A stretch of DNA of 64,000 nucleotides, from the IMG/VR virus record IMGVR_UViG_3300019776_000521, positions 1 through 64,000 of that record; one strand, written 5' to 3'. The number at the start of each line of letters is the position of its first letter. The first letter of the stretch is position 1. The notes under the pieces were generated by a model that saw only the letters and a list, made by a program, of their open reading frames with translations, was not told the DNA's origin and did not search any database. This stretch comes from a virus. A program made the translations under genes and the position numbers. Shown in pieces: positions 40,401 through 49,679 of the stretch.

Positions 40401-43400
40401 GCTCTTTTCAACAGCGTATTGAACTTTTCGCTGGCCAGGCCCAGGGCTGCAAATCGAGCCAGGTAATCCGAGCGATCGCCGTTGTTGCTCTCCAGCTTGA
40501 ACACAAAGTCGTAGTCTTCCTGGGACGCAAAATCCGATGGCTTGAGCGTATTGCGCATTTCAAGGTACAGATCAGCCAGCTGCTTGTAGGCAATCTTGGT
40601 TTGGGACTCGTTGCCGTTCAACGCTGCCCGCACGGTGGCTTCCACCTGCTGCATGGCAAAGTCTTCCTGTGCACTACCTGCAAACCCAGACGCCACAATC
40701 GATGATGCAAAGGGAGCGTTGCCTGTTTCCATGGCTTTGAGCCATACCGCCAAGGGATTGCCTGCCTCGGTCTTGCGCATCTGCTCTGCAAACGCACCAA
40801 ACGGGCCGTGGAGCTTCTCTACGATGCCACCCAGTAGGTTGGCCAGGTGCTCCTGGAACGAAGGCTCTACGGAGCCATTGGCCAAGGCGTTGTGGATGTC
40901 CAGGGTCGTGTACTTGTCGATCTGCTCGACGGTCTCCTGAGCAAGGTTCAGGTCGGCGTTGCTTGTCTTCTTTGCTTGAGCCGCTTCCGCAAACAATCCC
41001 GACACATTTGCAACCAGCACAGCCATGCCGTTGTTGAGATTCTCGTCAGGCTTTTTGAACAGCAGTTGCGTCAGCGTAGCGATGAACTTCTTCATGCCGG
41101 TGATCAGCGAGGTGCTGCCGGTCTTGGACTCCATGGTGATCTTGCTCAGCACATCACGCTGCAGGCCCAGGTTGGTCATGCCCCAAGCCACGAACTCTTG
41201 AACGTTGGCCAAAGCTGCCGTGTAGTCGTTCAGTCCGTTTTGCTTTGCATACTCTTGAGCCTTGACCCGCAGAGCTTCAAGCTCAGCCACCAGTGCTGCT
41301 GCTTCGCCGGTTGGCTTGTCGATCACCCGTGCAATCGCTGCGTGCACCAGTTCATGCAGCAATGTTTCGGCTGTCAAACCAGAGTTCTGAAACTCTGGAC
41401 TGAGTACGTAGATTTCCTCCTGGCCATTCTTGACGACGTACCACCCACGGGAATTGGTTGTGGGCTTTTCCAGAACCATGCTTTCCGCTGTCTCGGATGT
41501 CACAAACTTGATCTTCAAGTCAGGGCTAACCACCCGACTGACCAAAGCCAGGATCTTGCGATTGATTGCATTCATCCGTCCAGGTGCACCAAGCAGTGCA
41601 ATCACTTGGGACGCCGAGGCATTCGGATTGGCTTTGAAAAACCTGACCAGATCGCCATCACTTTCAATCTTTGGCGTACCGATTGGTCCAAACAGACTAT
41701 CGGCAGTAGCAACAGGCTTCTCGGTTGCAGGAGCAGGCTTTTCGGAAACACTCATGCCCAGGGCTTCAGAGATGATCACAAGAGCTTCTTGTTCCTTGGC
41801 AGAAAGCCCCTCTTTCAACGCAGACTGCATTGCTGCAGCATCACTACGATCGGCTTCGGTGACTTCGTAATTGCCACCTTCGAGTGCGTACTGATCAACC
41901 GAACCCATCTGGCTCAATGCTTCAAGACGCACACTGTCTGCGCTGAAAGCCGTGCTTGTTGCGTTTTGCAGCATGTCGCTCAGCACCGTGTCAGGGCTCA
42001 TCTCGTTCTCACCTGCAAACTTGTTCAACGCTTGCGTGAGATTCTCGACAACCTGAACAGGAAGATCCTTCTGAGCCAACAGCTCAGACAAGCCAACAAC
42101 CGTGCGAGACAACATGTTCGCCATCTCCGTTGCCGGAGAGTAGTTCAGCAGTGCACTCCAAGTAGCTTGATTCAGGTTCTGTGCTGTCTGACTAAATCCG
42201 CCCAAACCAGATCCATGAGCATCATGGATGTTTAGCACTTCATTGCCATCTGCAGCGTTGTGTGAGATTGCAGAGTCCAGCGAATGCGTGGACATCACGA
42301 CCATTGCTACGCCAGGATTGCTTTCGATCGTTTCAAACGCAGTAGCTTCGACCGATGATTGCTCAACGTAGCCGCCTTTCTTCTTGCTCCAAACCTTGGT
42401 TCCTTTGATTGCAGAACCAAACTTGACATTGCTTTTGAACGTGCTGCGAGTGCTGAGCTTGCGGCTTGATTTCGATGCAAACAGGCCAGCACGCAAGGAA
42501 CCACTTTCCTTGGACATGAGCGTGTGCATCACAGGAGCAAGCTTGCTCACTCGTTTCTTGAGTTCTTCCTGCTGCTTGAGTGTCAGATCGTGAATCGGAC
42601 GGTTCTTGCTATCTACTGCAATTTCACCAGACGCCACCAACTCAGCCAGGTACGCATCACGCAAGCCCATGTACGCTGCGTTGTACAGCTCGAATGAGAA
42701 CTGAGCACTCTTGTTCAGTGCATCGCGTTTGCTGATGAAATTGCCAAAGTCAGCGGACATTGTTTCCGACACTGCTTTGCCCAGCGTGTTCTTGAAGCTG
42801 TTCTTTAATGCCTTGATCTGATCTGAATCAAACTCGTAAGCAAGCAGCTTTTCCACAGACATCAATGAAAGCTTGGCGCCATCACCACCCCTCAGCAATA
42901 CATTGATGTTGTTGATAGTGGCTCGAATATCTGCTTTGCCTGCAGCCACATCTTCCATGCTGGAGTAGATGGATTCAATAAAGCCATCGGCCATGCTGTC
43001 TACAGCCGAACCAACAGAGGAGCCAAAGATCATCGCCGTCAAAGGCGTCTTGATGATGTTTCGACGCTTCTTGAGAATCTCAGGTGTCTCAAGAGTCAGA
43101 TTCCCGGTAAACGCATACACAGCGTTCAAAGTTGCACCAATCTTGCTGTCTTTCAGCAGCATCTTCTGCACGGCATTCGTCATGTGCAATGCAGTGATCT
43201 CGTATAAATCTTTGGCACCAGGCTTACCACGCCAAACGTTGTAGTTGGTGTTGGGATTGCTTTTCTCGAAGAACCCACCACGATTGAGCAAGCCAAACAA
43301 ATCCTTCACAGACTTTGCTGCACCAAGCAGGATATGGCTCAGCATGGGGCCATTGGTTACCCCGTCTACCTCGCCCATCATCTGAACGGAAAAGCTGTTC

Positions 43401-46400
43401 TTGCCATCAAGCTGCGCTTGTGCTTCCGTAGCCAAAGCCATCAGTGCATCCAGCGAATGAAAATTCATTCCGCCTTTCTTGACTCCAGCAAGCAGGACTT
43501 TTCCTTCTTCTGAAGTGATGCCACCTTCAAACACTGTCTTGCGCAACACTGCTACAGCGGCTTTGATCTCCGGCTGATTGACGTAGGATTCATAAGCAGC
43601 CAACGAAGTCTTGTTGGCTTGCTTGTCTGTCTTGACTCCCAGACCTTCAAGAACCCTGAGCCGAAAGTTGTCCATCTGATCGGCATTGCCCATATCGACC
43701 ATCGTGGTCCATGCGTTGCGAAATAGCATGAAGCGATGGATCTTGCTGGTCTGCGGATTGATGACGTTGGTGGCAATACCAACTCGTTGCTGCTTCCACA
43801 CCGAATGCTCAAAATACATTGGAGCTTCGATGTCAGCCATGCTTTTGACAAACTCCATGAACCTATCCAGTTCACGAAGCAGCCCATCGTTCTTTGCCTG
43901 CAAACCTGGCTTGTTGACTGCATGAGTTTTGGTGTCGGAAATCTCAACGACACCTGCAATGCCTTGAAGCACATCGTCACCAAGCTGCGTGATCAGCTGC
44001 CACATGTCTTGCCGCACATAGTTGGCTTCTGCATTCTTGGCAGCAACAATCTTTGCAAGCTTCTCCGGTACGTTCTGGTTGGTGTTGCGTGTCTTTTTCT
44101 GCACAAACGGAACTGGCTCAAGGCTGGGTTCCTTCAAACCAGACTCTACTGAAAACAGCTTGTCGAGCACTCCTTGCGAACCAATGGATGCCTTGACGAT
44201 CCGCTCTGCATCAGCAGGCAAAGTGCTCTGCGCATTCCTGGCAAGTTTGACGAAATGAAATTCTGCGTTCGTGTTCGTGCTTTCCTTGTTCGTCAACGCA
44301 GCCATGGTCTCACCTGAGACTGTTGACCTTTCAAGCAGTCCTAGATCCATCATCAACTTCCATGCATGTGCACCCAGGGAAGCTTCCAGGTCAGGCATCA
44401 GATTGACTGGGGCATCCTTCGACACTTTGAAACCAAGCGCCTGTACAACTGCTTGGCCAAGCGAGTTGCGCACCAGGTTTTCCCTTACGCCTACGTTGCC
44501 GAGCACCATGCGTTCAGCTTGCGAGACGCTGACAGTTTCATCCCGATCGAGAATCGCGTTGATGTCTTCGTCAGTGTTGTACAGATTCTTGGATGCAGCT
44601 TCTGCAACCCAGCTGAACACTGCATAGCTGATTGCAGTCTTCACATTCTGATCAACATCTAGCTTTCCATCGTTCTCTTGGATCAGGTACTGCATCATGT
44701 CTTCGTACCGGAACTCTTTGGTACGAGCACTCAGATTCTTTTGAATCAACCCTTGCCATTGCTGGTTCAGTTCTTGAAACAGCTGCAGCACTTCTTGCTG
44801 CTTGCCGCTGAGAGACTTGATGCCAAGGAAATCCAGAACATTCTGAGCACCCTGGCTCAGGAAGTTTTTCACCTTCACTAAAGGCCGCTCAGTCAGATCG
44901 CCTTCACGACTGGCTTGCTGAGTGAAGAAGTCTGCAATGAGGTTACGAAGAGGAAACGATGTCCCCTCCGTGGACTTTTCCTGAAGCGTCGTAACAGCAC
45001 CAGGCTGCGTAGACAGTGCACTTGCGACCTCTTCAGAAACTGGAACAACCTCTGAAGGGGTCGTGCTAGTCTGCTCAGTAGACTGCAGTTGACCTTGATT
45101 TGTCTCAGGAGACGCAACAGTTGTCCTAGTAGAGCCGGAGGCTCCTACAGACGCAGCAGGCTCACCCGAAACACTTTCTACGGTTTGTCCAGCGGCGGAT
45201 TCAGTTGCTGCGGTTGCTGGTACTGAGGGGTTGACGGCTCCTCCTTCAACTCCTCCGGTCGGCTGACTCGTACCTGCTTCAGTCGAGGGCGCAGTTTCTG
45301 TGCGATTCGGACTGGCTTGTAATCCTTCGAGTGTTTGCGATACGTTCGAGACATTACTGACTCCATTGGAAATAGGTTGGGCAAACTTCAGCCCGTAGGC
45401 TGCTCGAAGCTCTGTTGCCGCCTTGGTCAGTGCATCCGATTCAATCTGAATGTTATCAACAATTTTGGTGCTGTTCCTGACAATATCCAGGCCACCATTT
45501 TGCTGACGTTCTTTTTGACTGGGCCATTTCCCAGTTTCAATCGACCAGCTTCCATTGCCATCACTAACAATGCGCCGCTCCTGCCCGTCTTTCTCAAACA
45601 GGGCTTTTGCTTCAGCAGCCACTTGTGCTTTCTGCTGATGGTCGCTGACAAAGTTGTCCAGCAGCTGCAACTGCGCAGTAGCGGCTTTTGAGTTGTTTGC
45701 TGCCAGTGCAGTCGTGACATTGGCTCGGTATTGCTGAATACCGATGTTCCCTTTGCCGCCATAGAAAACCTCCTTCGAGACCTTATCCATGGTCTTGAGT
45801 TGGTTCTCTGCTTGCCGTGCTTGCGTGAATGCCCGCAGGTAGCCCCGCTGCGGGTCCGTCAGGCCGTTTGTCGTGTCATTGGCAAGCGACGCAGCCAGGT
45901 TGGTATCCAGGCGCTCTGGCGTGGCCATAGACAGGTTGATGATGCTGTCCGCTGCAGCCTGTGAAGCTACCGGATCAGCAGCAGTGATCTTTGCAGCCTC
46001 AGCTTCTACATCCAGCTCCTTGGATTGGTTTTCCTGATTGAAGTTATTCAGCACCTCCTGAGCTGATGCAATCTGCTCATCAAGCCGAGAGATCTGCTTT
46101 TGCAACCTTGGACCAGCGTCTGTCTCCTTGGCCAGGGTTGCAAGTTCAGCTTCCAGAGCATCGACGGTAGGCTGATCTCCAGCTTCTCTGGCTTGAACCA
46201 GTTGAGCCATGTAGCCAGCCACAGCTTCAGGCGAGATAGAAGCGTAGTTTTCTTCTGCTTTTTGTTTCTGCTCAAGCAGATCAGACACGATGCCCGATGC
46301 CTGCTCAAACTTTGCTTGTTTCAGTTCGGGCGTAGCGGTCGGCAATTGGCTGTGGCCATACAAAGCCGATACAGCCTGATCTGGGGCGTAGGACGGGCTT

Positions 46401-47647
46401 TTGGGATCCAGGAAGGTAGTGACATCACCTGAGACAATCGCAGCTTGTAGGGCTTCTGCTTTCGTTGCGTCGGCTACTTTCTTTTCAAATTTAAGCAGAG
46501 ACATTTCGGATGCAGACTTCAAAGTCTGAATACCACCACCCATGATTCCGCCCATGAAGGCACCCTGACCAGCAGCAGCACCAACGCCATCAAAAAGCTC
46601 TTGTGCTGGCTTAATCTCCTTGACTGCAGAATTTCCAAAATAGCGTCCGCTACCCTCTTCTATTCCTTCCTGCCCAGCTTCTCCAACAAATGCTTTGGGT
46701 ACAGCAACAAAACCACCTGCTTTCTTGCCAATCAGAGCTTTCTCAATTGCAGTACCACCAGGAAGTGCAGAAGAAAACAACGAAACTGCTCCTGCTTTAA
46801 GCGTAGCTTCTCCGGCCAACTGCGATGCAATAGCTTGCTTGGCTTGTTGAGGACCAAGGCTTTCAGCCAAAGCTACATACTCAGGGTTTTGATCCCAAAC
46901 AGCATCAGGCAACGACATCATTCGCTGCATCGTGTCTGAACCAACATCGACACCTTGCAACACAGCGCCCGTACCAACAGCAGCAGCTGTGCCACTCTTT
47001 TCCACAGCAATCTGTCCGGCTTTGGTTGCTGCAACTTTAGGCAGTGTTTTGGCTGTAGCAGCAGCAGCTAGTTCAGCACCACGACCTACTTTGCTCATCA
47101 CTCCCAGTTGCGCTGCTTGTTGAGCCAAAAACTCAGGAATGCTTCCTGGGTCTTTTGCAGCTTCCCAGAATGCAGCACCAAACTCTGCAGCAACTTGCCC
47201 AGCTACACCTGTTACGCCATCACCTAAAGCTTCCCGTGCTGCTTTGCCCGCTTTGCCAGCAACCACTGCTTTTTCTTGATTTTTGGCTTGAGCAAAAGCT
47301 GATTTCAGTTTTTCTCGTTCATCAGACATTTTGCTGATGTCTTGTGTTTCAGGCCCGTACCAATCACCAGTGGTAGCTTTGTCGTAAACCATCGCTGGCA
47401 ACTTGGCCAGTCCATCGATACCTTGAACAGCTGACAAAGCCAAGTCTTTTGTGTAGTCCCCCCACGACCTACCTTCATCAATGGCTTGATCTCTGGCTAC
47501 TTGCGCAGTGTTTTGCGCCAACGCTTGCCGGTAAGTTTCCAAGCCAGCAAGCTTCTCTTGACGAGCTTGAAGAATTTGATCAATCTTTTCAGGATTCGGC
47601 GCACCATACTTTTGAAGCAAATACTGATCAACATTGAAGGTGGCCAT
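37451..47647 (-). CDS. giant virion RNA polymerase (N4 vRNAP-like) with embedded zincin motif
   Basis: 3398 residues from the ATG at 47647 (MATFNVDQYL); a longer frame to 47863 crosses a terminator. Single-subunit RNA polymerase motifs stand at motif A GEVDGVTNGP (D1428), motif B RRNIIKTPLTAMIFGSS (R1529, K1533, F1541) and motif C NIHDAHG (H1808, D1809). R-x3-K-x7-(Y/F)-G equals T7 RNAP R627-K631-Y639 but with Phe for Tyr. A-to-B and B-to-C distances (105, 276) are near those I recall for N4 vRNAP. LLHELVHAA (H2098, H2102) plus E2151 forms a zincin-like site after the polymerase. Size, position and neighbours fit N4 gp50, ejected with the DNA for early transcription. Confidence 0.85.
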   Translation of the reverse strand: MATFNVDQYLLQKYGAPNPEKIDQILQARQEKLAGLETYRQALAQNTAQVARDQAIDEGRSWGDYTKDLALSAVQGIDGLAKLPAMVYDKATTGDWYGPETQDISKMSDEREKLKSAFAQAKNQEKAVVAGKAGKAAREALGDGVTGVAGQVAAEFGAAFWEAAKDPGSIPEFLAQQAAQLGVMSKVGRGAELAAAATAKTLPKVAATKAGQIAVEKSGTAAAVGTGAVLQGVDVGSDTMQRMMSLPDAVWDQNPEYVALAESLGPQQAKQAIASQLAGEATLKAGAVSLFSSALPGGTAIEKALIGKKAGGFVAVPKAFVGEAGQEGIEEGSGRYFGNSAVKEIKPAQELFDGVGAAAGQGAFMGGIMGGGIQTLKSASEMSLLKFEKKVADATKAEALQAAIVSGDVTTFLDPKSPSYAPDQAVSALYGHSQLPTATPELKQAKFEQASGIVSDLLEQKQKAEENYASISPEAVAGYMAQLVQAREAGDQPTVDALEAELATLAKETDAGPRLQKQISRLDEQIASAQEVLNNFNQENQSKELDVEAEAAKITAADPVASQAAADSIINLSMATPERLDTNLAASLANDTTNGLTDPQRGYLRAFTQARQAENQLKTMDKVSKEVFYGGKGNIGIQQYRANVTTALAANNSKAATAQLQLLDNFVSDHQQKAQVAAEAKALFEKDGQERRIVSDGNGSWSIETGKWPSQKERQQNGGLDIVRNSTKIVDNIQIESDALTKAATELRAAYGLKFAQPISNGVSNVSNVSQTLEGLQASPNRTETAPSTEAGTSQPTGGVEGGAVNPSVPATAATESAAGQTVESVSGEPAASVGASGSTRTTVASPETNQGQLQSTEQTSTTPSEVVPVSEEVASALSTQPGAVTTLQEKSTEGTSFPLRNLIADFFTQQASREGDLTERPLVKVKNFLSQGAQNVLDFLGIKSLSGKQQEVLQLFQELNQQWQGLIQKNLSARTKEFRYEDMMQYLIQENDGKLDVDQNVKTAISYAVFSWVAEAASKNLYNTDEDINAILDRDETVSVSQAERMVLGNVGVRENLVRNSLGQAVVQALGFKVSKDAPVNLMPDLEASLGAHAWKLMMDLGLLERSTVSGETMAALTNKESTNTNAEFHFVKLARNAQSTLPADAERIVKASIGSQGVLDKLFSVESGLKEPSLEPVPFVQKKTRNTNQNVPEKLAKIVAAKNAEANYVRQDMWQLITQLGDDVLQGIAGVVEISDTKTHAVNKPGLQAKNDGLLRELDRFMEFVKSMADIEAPMYFEHSVWKQQRVGIATNVINPQTSKIHRFMLFRNAWTTMVDMGNADQMDNFRLRVLEGLGVKTDKQANKTSLAAYESYVNQPEIKAAVAVLRKTVFEGGITSEEGKVLLAGVKKGGMNFHSLDALMALATEAQAQLDGKNSFSVQMMGEVDGVTNGPMLSHILLGAAKSVKDLFGLLNRGGFFEKSNPNTNYNVWRGKPGAKDLYEITALHMTNAVQKMLLKDSKIGATLNAVYAFTGNLTLETPEILKKRRNIIKTPLTAMIFGSSVGSAVDSMADGFIESIYSSMEDVAAGKADIRATINNINVLLRGGDGAKLSLMSVEKLLAYEFDSDQIKALKNSFKNTLGKAVSETMSADFGNFISKRDALNKSAQFSFELYNAAYMGLRDAYLAELVASGEIAVDSKNRPIHDLTLKQQEELKKRVSKLAPVMHTLMSKESGSLRAGLFASKSSRKLSTRSTFKSNVKFGSAIKGTKVWSKKKGGYVEQSSVEATAFETIESNPGVAMVVMSTHSLDSAISHNAADGNEVLNIHDAHGSGLGGFSQTAQNLNQATWSALLNYSPATEMANMLSRTVVGLSELLAQKDLPVQVVENLTQALNKFAGENEMSPDTVLSDMLQNATSTAFSADSVRLEALSQMGSVDQYALEGGNYEVTEADRSDAAAMQSALKEGLSAKEQEALVIISEALGMSVSEKPAPATEKPVATADSLFGPIGTPKIESDGDLVRFFKANPNASASQVIALLGAPGRMNAINRKILALVSRVVSPDLKIKFVTSETAESMVLEKPTTNSRGWYVVKNGQEEIYVLSPEFQNSGLTAETLLHELVHAAIARVIDKPTGEAAALVAELEALRVKAQEYAKQNGLNDYTAALANVQEFVAWGMTNLGLQRDVLSKITMESKTGSTSLITGMKKFIATLTQLLFKKPDENLNNGMAVLVANVSGLFAEAAQAKKTSNADLNLAQETVEQIDKYTTLDIHNALANGSVEPSFQEHLANLLGGIVEKLHGPFGAFAEQMRKTEAGNPLAVWLKAMETGNAPFASSIVASGFAGSAQEDFAMQQVEATVRAALNGNESQTKIAYKQLADLYLEMRNTLKPSDFASQEDYDFVFKLESNNGDRSDYLARFAALGLASEKFNTLLKRATKVASRKAAQDMTFTEKLESIFERILNFFNEKFTHTYAGQNADAKLEALVGQLVDIEAKKRVLIKKRATERSILEPVERGVKALADGIREKAGDLAGSSFVRNNGNAFVQAAGGIARTIANDRVEQVIDGLKILRDQQFKGRQGIAASLLNELKGPLDKFNALLRETKRHEGERKNIITQHSKLVLSVFQNGKAMSKEAKAAVSAVFLRTGLHNLLNHYSVADLEKLVGDYKAVDKAIENFESQLTSKYKDKYIEQINGLGYFKATGRARIPVLMLNAHLISRMANTQYQRQISEAEAKQAEPVIAALISLYALKYTAGDHLSQAKEVFRTENSRTDNNGNGVEFLLKLHKQLEEESLQRLFKGNPALMIHGYTPEILNPHTAIKIATEAEGKELVNQGYSAGALVSNDRADPDTETKRIYVLRDGGLSPWLSGAFSLSSMKSRGSKKHSGYVNVNTLNGLENASMQATITNEKLAAMQGMGDPRRDLSAERENHMIPVYNETGAIVNWRYMMAESTKDNLLERDNRFENLIGVIAGSIYDKETSREQNKKAVTVLREQYELEYATRKDSYVEVGDRSTDPEMRAIWDLLPDATKKDIRAVWGRDGMKVRSDSLDIMFGYRKLTLASMFQKDPDARNKLEGLFVYVVQTVLANYAGMRHGLSAADAEDYAKRAAVVITRGERAWQELVAETKDIIVVKTGFVMLGNIWSNLSLLAMSGVSLKDVLQHHLVALKGATAYQRDSQRLADLQTMLEVDYGLGKEKEIKDEIVRLKDAIARNPVKELIEAGLMPTIVEDLAAEENIYSYKSEFVRKTEKFTSRLNPKIRAAGRAVYMTHDTNMYQTLSRITQLSDFVARYTLYQHLVSRGTNPLSREAAIQEASDAFVNYDIPMHRGLQYTDDMGLTPFTKYFLRIQRVLLKLARENPARVLSAIALNHYMELGPIVLDSSFTQHIGNNPLHSGAFQYFGALDNLATVHTAMAIVK

Positions 47648-47681
47648 ATAGTCTTTCGGTCTGAAGGAAGTGGTAGCTATT

Positions 47682-47712
47682 CTAAAGAAAAAGCCGGGAG
47701 TTACCCGGCTTT
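47682..47712 (-). terminator. terminator after the thermonuclease-fused gene
   Basis: AAAGCCGGG / CCCGGCTTT with a five-base loop (47690-47712); on the minus strand it is followed by TTTTTCTTTAG. It lies between 47715-49679 and the giant polymerase gene, so the latter may depend on read-through or its own promoter. Confidence 0.75.
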
Positions 47713-47714
47713 GA

Positions 47715-49679
47715 TTATTGCCTTGCTCTAAACACTGGTGGATAAACAGGATTGGGGTCTTTCCACAAGCCACGCTTTTCTTTACGTGCAGTGTTTTCTG
47801 CAATGTTGAGATCAACGTTCCTGAGAGTTTGCTGCGCAAACGCTTTGTACACCCAAGCTGCACCTTGCTCTACCATGGCATGGTCAAGACCTTTGCCTTC
47901 AATCTCAACCTGACAAATAGATCTACCGGCGTACTTGCCATCAGGACGAACAATTCTGATGTTCACTTCTTTGTTGAGAATCAGCTCTTCCAGACGTTTC
48001 TTCGATTCCTCTCCAAACGGCTGACCATTTTTGTTGTACTGCTTCTTTGCAGTCTCCGGTGCGTCGATCGTATCTATCCTGCAGTTGATTCCGTTTTCAG
48101 AAGAAAACGTGTCTCCATCAGCAACGTAGCTAACTACTGCTTTTACCCCGGTGCCTTTTGGAATAGCACCAGGAGCAGCTTTTACTGCGCTGACTGGTTG
48201 CTTCCATTTGACATCTTTGGGTAGCTCTATCGGATCAGTTTTAGCTACCGGAGAACCATTGACAGGATTGAGAGCAAAGCCAGTCGAATCAGCTACGGCT
48301 GGCTTTGATTTTGACGAAGTAGAAAAACCGCTGTTGAAGCTAACAGCAGCTGGAGCCTCAGTTACCTCTTTTTTTTTTTCCGGTGCGCTTGTTTCAGCTT
48401 TTGCACTGGAGATAGCTCCGTACCTCTGAAATTCTTCGATCAGCGGATCAACGGCCAGAGTCTGAGGAACATCAATCAGACCACCTCGTCCAACAATCCT
48501 CTGTGTTGGTCCACTAACCTTTGGTTTAGGCAGCAGACTTTCAATCTTCTTATCAAAGCTGTCAGCGTAACCTTTGCTACCAAACCAGTTGGTATCAACT
48601 GAAGAAAGCAAAGCCGATTTCACAACACTAAGCGGAACAGGTACGTTGACTGTAATCGGCTTTCCATCTTCACCAATGGTAGTCCGAGTGATACCATTTT
48701 TGGCAAGATTGGAAATTCTTTCCATCAGGTATGCACGACCGTTGCTGTCGTCTTTGCCACCAATTCCGTTAGTCTTTGCAATGGTAGCAAGCTCTACAAG
48801 ACTGTCTGGAGTCAGCAGCCCACCTTTGTACACGTTGTCTTGTAACGCAAGATCTAGCTTCTTGACGTTTTGAGCAGCAGCACGTTCACGCTCTGCTCGG
48901 TCAGCAGTCAATCTTGAAGCGTTTGTTGAAGCTTCTGAAGCACTGATGCGGGCTTGTATTTCTTTTCGAACCAAGTCGGCATTGTTAACTGTGTTTTGAA
49001 GACTTTGGTTATCAAGACCAGCTTTGGTAACAGCAAGAGGTCGCAGCAAAGCACGTTGTGATTCTTCTGTGCCTCGACGAGTTTCTTCTGCTACTCGGCG
49101 CTTCTCTTCTTCAGTATCAAAACCAAACCTTGTTGAAGCACGATCTCGTTCTGTCAGAGTCTGCTGCCGCGTATCGATCGTCTTTGCCAGGTTCACGGCT
49201 TCCCGCAGATCAGGTCGAGCAGCCAGCATCTCGCCTGCACGCTTTGGATCCTGCAAAGCCATGAGGTTGATCGCACGAACGTCTGCTTCCTGAGCAGCAT
49301 CCAGCATCGTGTTCTTGTACGTGATGCCTTGAACGTCACGCTGCTGGAGCGTATTAACGCGCCCATCACGAAGAGCATTCACTGCAGCCCGATCAATCAC
49401 AGCGCCATTTGCAGCAACAGCTTGATCCAGTGCACCAGACCTGTTCAAAACGTTGAACTGGTCCACGTTTTCAGCTTGATAAATCTTGCTCAACGCATCT
49501 TGCGTAGCAGCTTGATCTTGTCGTTTCCACAAAGCCTGATCGAAAGTATCGCTTTCTTTGAGAGTGCTTTTCAGGCTGTCAAACGCTCCAGCAAAAGCCT
49601 GTTGCGCATAAGCAAGCGGACGACTGGCATCTGCCAGGGAAGGTCCGGTAACGGTACGCCAAGTGATGGGGGTAGCCAT
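47715..49679 (-). CDS. virion protein with C-terminal SNase (thermonuclease) domain
   Basis: 654 residues. The first 500 are alpha-helical, polar and coiled-coil rich (RQQTLTERDRAS, EEEKRRVAEETRRG), as in phage internal proteins. Residues about 505-640 are a staphylococcal nuclease fold: VVSYVADGDTF, CRIDTIDAPET and KYAGRSICQV keep the Asp ligands and the Arg-Glu-Arg catalytic residues. It lies in the position of N4 internal-protein genes, suggesting it is packaged and ejected, where the nuclease could cut host DNA or RNA. Stop and start are next to neighbours, overlapping the 49679 gene by one base. Confidence 0.82.
   Translation of the reverse strand: MATPITWRTVTGPSLADASRPLAYAQQAFAGAFDSLKSTLKESDTFDQALWKRQDQAATQDALSKIYQAENVDQFNVLNRSGALDQAVAANGAVIDRAAVNALRDGRVNTLQQRDVQGITYKNTMLDAAQEADVRAINLMALQDPKRAGEMLAARPDLREAVNLAKTIDTRQQTLTERDRASTRFGFDTEEEKRRVAEETRRGTEESQRALLRPLAVTKAGLDNQSLQNTVNNADLVRKEIQARISASEASTNASRLTADRAERERAAAQNVKKLDLALQDNVYKGGLLTPDSLVELATIAKTNGIGGKDDSNGRAYLMERISNLAKNGITRTTIGEDGKPITVNVPVPLSVVKSALLSSVDTNWFGSKGYADSFDKKIESLLPKPKVSGPTQRIVGRGGLIDVPQTLAVDPLIEEFQRYGAISSAKAETSAPEKKKEVTEAPAAVSFNSGFSTSSKSKPAVADSTGFALNPVNGSPVAKTDPIELPKDVKWKQPVSAVKAAPGAIPKGTGVKAVVSYVADGDTFSSENGINCRIDTIDAPETAKKQYNKNGQPFGEESKKRLEELILNKEVNIRIVRPDGKYAGRSICQVEIEGKGLDHAMVEQGAAWVYKAFAQQTLRNVDLNIAENTARKEKRGLWKDPNPVYPPVFRARQ

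Noticed and set aside
40847-42235. Plus-strand open frame of 462 residues
   Set aside because: It lies opposite the virion RNA polymerase gene and contains no recognisable domain.
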